From NCBI GenBank assembly GCA_002104945.1, contig MCFH01000054.1, forward strand, positions 62,001 to 126,000: a stretch of 64,000 bases of DNA, written 5' to 3'. This document shows positions 54,932-64,000 of the stretch, in pieces. Made by a program: the position numbers and the translations under genes. The stretch's first letter is position 1; the number at the start of each line of letters is the position of its first letter. This stretch comes from Piromyces finnis. Its lineage: Eukaryota > Neocallimastigomycota > Neocallimastigomycetes > Neocallimastigales > Neocallimastigaceae. Under the pieces are notes generated by a model. The model did not search any database. It worked only from the letters and a program-made list of their open reading frames with translations, and was not told the origin of the DNA.

Positions 54932-56920
54932 TTAAGATAAGGTTGAAACTAAAGCATTAATTAATTCACCATTAGCATCACCACTTAATTCCCAAATCAT
55001 AACACCACCTAAACTTTTTTCTTTAGCATATTTGGCTTTGTAATGCATAGACCATGTATCATCATATACAATTAAACCTCTTTTTTCTGGATTGAAAAGG
55101 TAAGGGGCACAACAATTTTCACTCCAATATCTAATATAACCAGATTGTGGATTGAGATAATCTTCTCTAATTTCAGAATATTGGAAGTTACCAGCTTCTT
55201 CAGATCTTCCCTTTAAAGCACCATTAAACTTTGCGTATATACCAGTAGCGGTATGATCATTAGCATTAGCTTCAACATTATCAAAACCACGTCCATAAAA
55301 TGGTACACCTACAACTAATTTATTAGCTGGTACACCAGCAGCTAAGAAATCTTCTACACATTTACTAACAGAGTTATGAGTTGGAACGGTACCATCTTCT
55401 AATGGTTTTTCTAAGAAAAGATTGGCTTGATGAGTTGTAACTTTACACCAGGTTCCAGAAAAATCATAATTCATAAGATTTATCCAATCAAGTGGTTCAG
55501 AAATTGCCTTTAAATCAAGACAAGAGTAATTATAGACAGCAGAAGAAGAAGCAATTGTTAATAAATAAGGTCTATTATTAATTTCAGCTAATTTATCCAA
55601 ATGTTGACGAATCTTCTTTAATAAAAGAATATAATTATCACCATCTTCTGGACGATGAATATTATGATCCATACCACCTTTTATTGGGAATTCCCAATCA
55701 ATATCAATACCATCAAATCCATATTTATTACAGAAAGTAGCACATGAAACAGCAAATTTTTCTCTGGTAACTTCTTCAGCAGCAACATCAGAGAAGCTAA
55801 TAAACATAGAAAAAAAAAAAATTTTTTTTTTAGTAATAGAAGATTTATAATGAAGGAGTAATGAATGAATTATTTTTTATTATATTTATTATTTCTATTA
55901 CTATTACTACTATTATTATTTTATATACATATATAATTTTTTTAATTATTTTAATAGAAATAATTACTCCTTAGACCATGTCCAACCACCAACTGAAATA
56001 AGAACTTGAAGGTTTGGGTTACGCTTCTTAAGTGGTCCATTTGGATTTAAAAACTATTTTAAAATAAAATATTGTAGTGAATATATTTAATAAAGTATAA
56101 AAAATTATATATGGTATTTTATTTTTTTTATTATTATCATTAATATTATTATTTTTAAATTCTTTTAGTATAAGTATATTATTATTTTAGTTTCAATTCT
56201 TTATTTTTCATATTATACATACTTGGTTATAGTTTCCTTTTATTGGTGTATCATCATCATTACCTAATGATTTTTCAATGTCAATCCATTTGTCACCTTT
56301 TTAAAAAAATTTTTTTTTATTCATAAAGAAAAAAAAAAAAATATAAAAAGCAATATGAAATTAATATTTAACTTTTATTATTTATTATTATCATCTTTAT
56401 CATTATTTGTTTATTATTTTTGCTATTAAAATAGAAACACCAATAATAACACTAATAATAGTTAATAAAAAAAAATTTTATTTCATTTATATACCTAAAG
56501 CAATTTCTCCATCAACAATATTAGCAAAAGCATAATTAATATGAGTTAATAATTCAACTGGAACCTTAGCTGGTTCATAACCATGATAACATGTCCACTT
56601 TTTAATAATAAATTTATTTTTATATATATATTTTATTTTATTATTATTGTTGTTATTAAAATGAAATATTATATAGTATATATTTATAAAAAGTTTATAT
56701 ATATATTTTTTTTAAACAAGTTGTACTAAATTTATATATATATATATTTTTAAAAAAAACTTACGTTTGCGAAATAACCAATTAATTTCTGTTTATCATT
56801 TTGATAAGTATAATTATTGAATTGTTGTCCTTGATAAGGTTCTGATTGTGCTCCTGTAACATTAACATCAGCTTTAAGTTCTTCCTTGGAAGCCTTTTTT
56901 AAAAAACTAAATAAACCCAT
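54932..56920 (-). CDS. GH18 chitinase-like glycoside hydrolase without signal peptide
   Basis: Five exons: 56765-56920, 56495-56597, 56223-56296, 55968-56053, 54932-55796; 427 residues. GH18 enzymes hydrolyse beta-1,4-GlcNAc chains. Family blocks: KLIGYFANWTCYHGYEP, LLTHINYAFANI, NLQVLISVGGWTWSKDFSD and the active site FDGIDIDWEFP with the DxxDxDxE set Asp168, Asp171, Asp173, Glu175 (acid/base). Then follow LDWINLMNYDFSGTW, KLVVGVPFYGRGF and LGGVMIWELSGD, so the barrel is complete. The joint WSKD-FSDVAA is made by splicing 55968 to 55796; the Met at 55807 lies in the intron and is not a start. The N-terminus MGLFSFLKKASKEELK is polar and amphipathic with no hydrophobic core, so export by the classical route is not expected. 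Its Gly2 could be myristoylated (speculative). No chitin-binding module is seen. Confidence 0.94.
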
Positions 56921-57799
56921 ATTTATTATTTATGTTATTATTGTTATTTTTTTTTTCTTCTTTTTATATTATATAATTATTAATATAAATGTATAAATGT
57001 CTTTTTAAAATTATAAAGAAAGAAGAAAAAGAAAAAAAGTAAAATTTTAATTTTTTAATTTTTTTATGTCGATGTTTTTAAATAATTAAAAATTTACAAT
57101 ATATTAGAGTATATTAATAATATATTATAAATTAATTTTAAAAATCTCAAAAAAAGTAAAATGCCACTTTTTTTAATTATAAAAAATATAAGTGAATGAA
57201 TTATTAATAAGTAGATAAATAAATGAAAGGTTTTATATTTAAAAAATTTAATAAATTCAATGATTTATTTAATTATTAATAATTCATTCATTTATATTTT
57301 TTATAATTTTATTTTATATTAAAAAATTTTTTTTTAAGAATCTTCTTAATTCCTTTTTTTTTTTTAATATTTTAAAGGATAAAAAAATAAAAAGGTTGCC
57401 ACACTCTAAACCAATCCTTCAATATTCATTAATAATCATGAATAATATTAATGTTATTAATGTTAATTATAAATATAAATACTGTCAGGTTACTACTACT
57501 ATTATTACTAATACTAATACTAATACTAATACTAATACTAATACTAATACTAATACTAATACTAATACTAATACTAATACTAATACTAATACTAATACTA
57601 ATACTAATACTACTAATAAGAATGTAAAAAAAGGGAAAAGAGAAATATTCCTTTTTTTTTTTTACATATTCTTTTAATTAATTATAATTTTAGAATATAA
57701 CAACCAAATATTTATAATAAAACTTTTATTTTTCAAGATTAAAAATAGTTACATAAAAAATGCACAAAATTAACTTTTATTAATACCTGATTTAGAAAA

Positions 57800-57833
<34 letters not shown>

Positions 57834-57985
57834 CAAACATCTTATATTTATTTATTATTTAATGAAAATTAACTAAAATAAAATACGTTTTTTATTTTTC
57901 TATAATGAATTTTTAATCATGAGATGAATGGATATATATGTATATTATAGTAACTTTTTTTTTTTTTTATATAAATATTTTCGTT
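56921..57985. other. Intergenic between GH18 gene and ATG14
   Basis: Promoter of the GH18 gene and 3' flank of ATG14. It contains an (ACTAAT)n array (about 57507-57612) and an (AT)n patch at about 57803-57831. The plus-strand Thr-Asn frame over the array is a shadow. Confidence 0.65.
57507..57612. repeat. (ACTAAT)n hexanucleotide array, about 17 units
   Basis: Uninterrupted ACTAAT units about 370 bp beyond the ATG14 stop codon. The same hexamer in the same orientation forms the larger array upstream of ATG14. Confidence 0.95.
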
Positions 57986-59053
57986 TTATTGATTAATTAA
58001 AACCCATTCATTGGTATTGGTATTTGAAAAATAATCATGGAAAACACAATTAAGAAATTCGGTTAATCTTTGTTTTCTTATTTGTTCTTCGGATCCCATC
58101 ATATTTTCATAATCAAATATATTATTGTTAGAAACAGAGTTATCGAGAAGCCATTCATCATTACCAACACTTCCATTATTGATGGCGGATAAATAAGTTG
58201 TATTATTATGGGTATTATTTTGATTATTTGTCGTTGTGATATCGGAAGTGGTAGCCATACTATTATTGCTTTCTTTTTTATCTGAATGAATAATATTGTT
58301 AATGGATAATATAGATTTTAATTTTTTATTTGTATTATTGAATAATTCAGAATTTCGTTTATCTTTAGATAATTGTCTTTCCTTTTCATAGGCAATATAA
58401 TCATCATTATCACTAAGCTTCATGGTTTCAATATCAAAATCAACATCATTCCATTCCATCGCAGAATTTTGATGATGAGTATTTAAAGAAGAATGACTTT
58501 CCCTTTTTATACCTTCATTATTAGAACTTGAACTTGTATTGCCATTTAGATTAATATTGGTATTAGAATTGGATTTTGGAATTGAGGTAGTATGTAATGG
58601 AATATTTGAATTATTTGTTGTGGTGGTGGCGGTGGTGATATTACTTATGGGTATTTGAATATTAGCTTGAAGAAAAACCAATTTTACAATTTCAGAAAAA
58701 CGTAAATTAAATGAATTTCCAAGAGTATTATTTAAAGAGGTATAACTCTTATTTCTTTTAAAACTTTCACTATTAAAAGGGCGATGTTGTGTAATATTTT
58801 GTTTATTTGTATGATATAATGAATTGGGTAATTTACCAAAATTTATATTATGTTGATGTAATTGTAGATCTACATTTAATGTTCTAAAACAAATATGTAT
58901 TATGGAGGGTGGTGGAAAATAATAATATAATAAAATGAATTAGAAAAATATTTTATATTTACTATTTTTTTTTTCTTTACAATAGTTATTTAATTTAATT
59001 TTTAGAACCTTTATAAATTCAATTTTTTTTATATTTAAAAAAAAAAATAAATA

Positions 59054-59124
<71 letters not shown>

Positions 59125-61352
59125 ATACTGTCCTAAAAAGGGTGATTTTGAACATTTATAAATATTTTTCAATATGTTTAATACATCATTTTCTTTGACA
59201 TCAACTCCTTGAGTATGACATAAATACACAATGTCATAAAAAAGCATAGATAATCCTGTTAAAAATTCTTCAATTGTTTTTTCAGAATAACATAATGGTA
59301 AATAACTTTTAGATACAATAAAAGTTAATAATCAATAATCATAATGACATTGATTAATTATTATTAATAAAATTTATTATATATATATATATAATATTAA
59401 TATTATTATTGGTTCTACTAGTATTATTATGCAATGTAAATTATTTATTTTTTTTTTTTTTTTAAAAAAAGTGAATTTTTACCATATACAATTATAAAGA
59501 TGACATTCTACATAAGATCGTATTCCTTGATAATGTAAAGAAAAAGGTAATTTTATATCAAGGTAATAAGATAGTAATATAACATATTGTATAATGTATT
59601 CCAGCGTCGTATTAATATATTCATGGGAATAATCTATAGAAAGCAATTTATTTTTATGTAAATAAATTATATATATATATATTATATTTTAATTAACTTT
59701 TTTAAAGAAAAAATTAAAAAAAAATCATTTGATAATATAAAAATAATAGGGTATTAGAAAAAAAATTATAATTATATTATTTTTACTCCAAATTTCATTA
59801 ATAGAAGGAAATATATGTCCTAGGATAGTATAGGTATTTGAAATATTTTGATATTTTTTATCATCTAAATATTTATTTAATAAAATATTTTAAAGGTATT
59901 TTACATATATATACATAAATAGGTAAATAGATTAGGATAAATTTTTTATGTTTTAATATAAATTCATTTTTTCTAAAAGTTTTTATAAAAACGTTTTTAA
60001 AATTTTTTTTGACTTTACCTTGTTTCTTAAAATTACGATGATAAAGGTAAGAATTCTTCACACGAGGAGGTAGTACTTTTTGTGAAGTTTTCATTTTTAT
60101 AGAATTCTGATGGTCATCCGGATGATAGGGAGGTGTAATCTCTTCATAGAGATTAAAATTAGAATTATGATAAATGGTATTATTATTTAATTCAACTTCA
60201 GTTTCAAAAGTATTACCAAATATTTTTGAGGTGGTATCATAAAGAACTTGACTAATGGAATTATTTAAAAATGAAGATTTATTACTACCAGAAGAAGGTA
60301 TATTATTGGCGTTAAAAGTGTTTGAATAATGACTTCCGCTATGAGATAATCCTGTTATTTTTTTTAATTTAAAGATATTTGATAATTCTTCGATCAATAT
60401 TTGACGAGCACACATTAATTTATTATTAAGATATTCAAAAGATTTTAAATAGGTAGTATTGATATGTTTTTTCATATGATCACTACTTTCTAGAATGGAA
60501 TAATCAAATGTTTCTAATTCCTGTATTTTTTCATTTTCTTCTTTTTCCTCTTCCTTTTTATCGTTTATTCCCTCCTTTATTTTTTTATTTGTTATATCAT
60601 TGGTATTCTTTTCATTTTTTTTATTAGTATCATCATCATCATTATTAATATTGTTTGATAAATTATCTGGTTTTGTTGTTGTTTGAGAATAGTTTTCCAG
60701 TTTTATTTTAAAATTTTCATTTAAATCCAACAAAGCTTGTCTTTTTGATTCAATTTCTTTTCTTTTTTTATTAATATCTTCCTTTTCTTTTTATACGTAT
60801 ATAGAGCATAAATAAATAAGTAAATAAATTCATTTATATATTGATAGATAAAAAATATATATTAAATAAATATGGAAAAAAGAAAAAAGTACTTTTTTGA
60901 ATTAATAGTTGTTTTTCCTGAATTTGAAGTTCATAATCATTTATTTTATTTTCTAAATTATTTTTTATTGTTTGATAGGGTTTACTAGTTTTTTCTAATT
61001 TTTTGATATTATCTACAATTTTTTTCATATTTAAATCATACTGGTGTATTTCAGACTTGTATAAATTAAAACTATATAAAATGAAAGGAAAAAAAAATGA
61101 TATCATGTATTATGAAAAAAAAAAAATATTTTTTATATGAATAATGTATATAATAAATAGGAAAAAAGAAAAGAAAAAAAACATTAATGTGTTATTATTA
61201 TTATTATATATTTTTTCTTTTTGTATTTTTTTCCTTTTATAAATATTTCAAATAAAGTGAAAAGAGACCTACGTTTTATTTACACATTTTGAACAATGAA
61301 ATTCTAAATTATGAATTTTACAAACTTGACAATATATTTTATTTTTATCCAT
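57986..61352 (-). CDS. ATG14: Atg14/Barkor-like autophagy subunit of PI3-kinase complex I
   Basis: Seven exons: 61273-61352, 60893-61071, 60019-60786, 59787-59864, 59483-59633, 59129-59305, 57986-58883; 776 residues, all in phase. Atg14 directs the Vps34-Vps15-Vps30 lipid kinase to the phagophore site. The N-terminal cysteine pair motif (CQVCKIHNLEFHCSKC, Cys8, 11, 20, 23) matches that of Atg14. A coiled coil follows (about 30-115). The Atg14/UVRAG domain shows MCARQILIEELSNIFKL, ILGHIFPSINEIW, LEYIIQYVILLSYYLDIKLP and LSMLFYDIVYLCHTQGVDV. A Glu/Lys/Asn-rich linker interrupts the coiled coil, and the C-terminal ~300 residues are Asn/Ser-rich and disordered. UVRAG/Vps38 is the main alternative; the N-terminal Cys pairs favour Atg14. 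The intron next to 59129 carries an (AAT)n array. Confidence 0.88.
59057..59123. repeat. (AAT)n microsatellite in ATG14 intron
   Basis: About 22 AAT units lie immediately downstream (in gene sense) of the GTATGT donor of the sixth ATG14 exon. Poly-Ile and poly-Leu frames over it are shadows. Confidence 0.95.
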
Positions 61353-62429
61353 TATTCCTTTCTTTATTTATTCATTTTAAATAGTATATATGTTAAAAAA
61401 ATGATATTAATTCCAGTAAATATAATTATATTCAAGTTATCATAATAAAAATTATATTCTCTTTCTCATCTTCTTTAATTTGTATAAAAAAAAAAAAGAA
61501 AAAGAAAAAAAGTAGTAATGTGGTAATAATAAAAATTTTAAACCATAAACAAAAAATTTAATTTAAAATTAATTAATTTCCTTATTAAAAAAATGTCAAA
61601 AATTCAATTATTAAAAAATTTATTAAAATTAAAATTTATAAAAAAAAAATAAAAAATTTTTTTAACATGATGGAATATACAACAACAACAACAACGAGCC
61701 AAAAGTAATAGAATTAGCTTTAATATTCAACAATAACAATTAGAATAACAATAACAACAGTAATACTAATACTAATACTAATACTAATACTAATACTAAT
61801 ACTAATACTAATACTAATACTAATACTAATACTAATACTAATACTAATACTAATACTAATACTAATACTAATACTAATACTAATACTAATACTAATACTA
61901 ATACTAATACTAATACTAATACTAATACTAATACTAATACTAATACTAATACTAATACTAATACTAATACTAATACTAATACTAATACTAATACTAATAC
62001 TAATACTAATACTAATACTAATACTAATACTAATACTAATACTAATACTAATAAAGTTTTTATAATAATACCAACAATAACAACAACCAATAAAAGAGCA
62101 ATAATAATGAAAATTTATTAAAGAATACTATATTTTTTTATTAATACTGTTTCTCTAACTGATTATAAAAGTTGTTAATATTTTATTATTATTTTTATTA
62201 CTATAAAATGTTTTTTACTGAATATATAATCTAAAAAAAAAAAAAAAAAATGAATGATTGAATAAACTTAAAAATATTTACATTTAAATATTTTAAAAAA
62301 AAATAATTATAAAATATATAAACAGAAAGGTGAAAAAAAAAGATTATTAAATAGTATATACTATTTTCAATATATATATATTAATTATAATGAATACATT
62401 ATGAGAGAGAGGTATGTGTCATTGATTAT
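61353..62429. other. Intergenic between ATG14 and alpha/beta hydrolase gene
   Basis: Promoter of ATG14 and 3' flank of the hydrolase gene. It is dominated by an (ACTAAT)n array at 61763-62053 flanked by CAACAA/AACAAT repeats. No gene was seen. Confidence 0.65.
61763..62053. repeat. (ACTAAT)n hexanucleotide array, about 48 units
   Basis: A near-perfect ACTAAT array of about 290 bp, about 410 bp upstream of the ATG14 start codon. The Val-Leu frame read on the minus strand is a shadow of it. Confidence 0.97.
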
Positions 62430-63820
62430 TTAATGATTTATAATATTGAATAAAGCTTCTTTAGCATTTTCTTCACCTGTCATAACACCTTCAGTAACAC
62501 CAGTATGTGAAAAGCCTTCAGCGATGTATAGGTCAACAGAAGTATTACCAACTCTTTGCATTTGCTCGTATAAACCAAGAGCAATAGATTTAGGAACTGT
62601 TTGATCTTCCGAAAAATGGACAATAGTAAAATGCTCAGCACCAAGATAATTAATAGAATGATCAGAATATTCCTTTAAAATATCTGTTGGACATGATTGT
62701 TCTGAACCTAAAATGAAAGAAGCAAAAGCTTCAAATTTACTATTTTCAACGGATTCCCCCATTACTCTAGTGTGATAGGAATAAGCATCAAAATCAAATG
62801 GGCCACCTAATAAAATAGCTTTTTTAATTGGAGGATAGTGTTGAGTAATAGAATTAACACCGATACCTTTTAATCCAAGAGTAGATTTAAAAAGACCCAA
62901 AGCAGTAAGGTGAGCACCAGAGGAATGACCAATAACAATGATATTTTGATTATCTCCACCATATTTATCAATGTTATTGTATATCCAAGCTAGTGAATTA
63001 CCAATATCATAAACCATATCATCCAAATGACCAAATGGGAATTGAACATAATTTGGAATGACACCAACATAGCCTAGTTCATTTAAGAATTCACCAAGTT
63101 TTGAATATAATGTCTTTTCCCCTTTTTTTTTTTTTTTTCAATATTATTATTATAATCAAAGATTTTTTATTATTATAGATATTATGATAGAATAAAAAAA
63201 AAAAAAAGAATATTAGATAATATTTAATTATTATGTTCTATATTTAAATATTAAATTTTTATAAATTTTATTTCTAAAATAATTTTATCTATTAAATTAC
63301 TATCATATAGCCAATCTATATTTATAATGAAAGAGTGATATTAAAAAATCTTTAAAAAAATTTTTTAATTCTTATCTATTCTTACCTAAAAACCAAATAC
63401 CACCATAAATGTAAACAACTACCGGCTTTTTATTATAACTGTCATCTTTATTATAATAGATATCCATACATTTTGAATCGTCATAACATACATTACGCCT
63501 TTAGTACAAATAAAAAAAAAAAAAAAAATTAAATTGATTTTATATAAAATGAAATTTTTAGATTTTATTATTAGTAATTTTTTTTTTTTTATTAAAATTT
63601 TATATATTTTTTTTTTCACAACACTAGTCTCATTTAACAAATTAACAAAATATATATATATATTCAAAATTTTATAGTATACTTACTCTATATCATGAGA
63701 AAAAACGTAATTTCCAAGAGAAGAAACATAGGAACCAATTCCTCCAATTGGGCTACATGTAACTGTACCCCAACAGGCAATAATAACTAAAAAAAGACTT
63801 TGTATATTTAATAATTTCAT
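62430..63820 (-). CDS. Secreted alpha/beta hydrolase (carboxylesterase / isoprenylcysteine methylesterase-like)
   Basis: Three exons: 63687-63820, 63386-63498, 62430-63121; 312 residues. The N-terminus MKLLNIQSLFLVIIACWGTV with VTCS after it is a classical signal peptide, so the protein is probably secreted or in the endomembrane system. The fold elements of the HSL/BD-FAE-like esterase group are visible: VVVYIYGGIWFLGEK (oxyanion strand, with Tyr where HGG has His), the nucleophile elbow IGHSSGAHL with Ser149, an Asp in the FSEDQTVP loop and the His in GFSHTG near the end. The catalytic triad is therefore complete. Substrate is not evident: isoprenylcysteine methylesterases and feruloyl/acetyl esterases share this architecture, and a secreted esterase would suit plant cell wall degradation. 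All three junctions are GT-AG and in phase. Confidence 0.9.
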
Positions 63821-64000
63821 TGATATATATAAATATATATATATTCCTTGATATTTTTATTATTAATTTTATTTTATCTTTGTTATTTTATTATTCTTTT
63901 TCTTCCTATTATTTAGTATTATCAATATTTAAAAATAAATAATGTATAAGGTTTTTTTTAAAAGATTACTTTTTTTAAAAAAAAAAAAAAAAAAAAGAAA
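63821..64000. other. Hydrolase upstream flank
   Basis: AT-rich upstream flank of the hydrolase gene to the window edge, ending in T- and A-runs. No feature was recognised. Confidence 0.5.

Noticed and set aside
55797-55807. Met codon at the top of the large GH18 exon as a start
   Set aside because: It lies in the intron; the upstream exons give the conserved GH18 start region and the joint WSKDFSDVAA.
61740-62090. 116-codon Val-Leu repeat frame, and the matching Thr-Asn frame at 57396-57677
   Set aside because: Both are shadows of the (ACTAAT)n arrays.

Overview
The window is extremely AT-rich eukaryotic DNA. By eye the GC content is well below 20% between genes and somewhat higher inside exons. 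Genes are cut by many short GT...AG introns. Intergenic DNA is full of homopolymers, trinucleotide and hexanucleotide arrays. A stand-alone Cwc2 splicing factor, an Atg14 orthologue and a Vrl1-like VPS9/ankyrin/PX/BAR protein point to a fungus. The base composition, Asn-rich proteins, a mitochondrial/hydrogenosomal-type ferredoxin and an intron-less bacterial-type DeoC fit best with an anaerobic gut fungus (Neocallimastigomycota). This is inference; a dictyostelid was considered and judged less likely.

Layout. 1-13 kb: four minus-strand housekeeping genes: a GCK-III/Ste20 kinase (994-3969), LSM6 (6043-6791), tRNA 2'-phosphotransferase TPT1 (7323-8361) and a [2Fe-2S] ferredoxin with a predicted 4-nt exon (11580-12827). 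A young 5'-truncated LINE insertion with perfect target-site duplications (9061-9647) and two copies of a roughly 297-bp repeat lie between TPT1 and the ferredoxin gene. 15.2-19.9 kb: one large plus-strand gene, a Ulp/SENP-like protein of 1372 residues with altered catalytic positions. 20.1-21.9 kb: an older LINE relic of the same family. 22.3-27.2 kb: two tandem paralogues of an unrecognised family. 27.2-32.8 kb: a long gene desert. 32.8-34.9 kb: a single-exon F-box/LRR-like gene. 35.6-46.8 kb: an NT-C2 domain gene and a 20-exon VPS9-ankyrin-PX-BAR gene. 47.5-54.1 kb: deoC, divergent from CWC2, followed by a small ankyrin gene. 54.9-63.8 kb: three minus-strand genes: an intracellular GH18 chitinase-like protein, ATG14 and a secreted alpha/beta hydrolase.

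The genes form no operon or pathway cluster. Functional themes are RNA processing (LSM6, TPT1, CWC2), membrane traffic and autophagy (Vrl1-like, ATG14, NT-C2) and degradative enzymes (GH18, hydrolase). Exon structures were built by hand: every junction is GT...AG and every multi-exon model stays in frame to its stop. The most unusual element is the LINE relic at about 20.17-20.91 kb. It reads as one indel-free frame of about 247 codons in which nine codons are TAA or TAG, none is TGA, and all Trp codons are intact.
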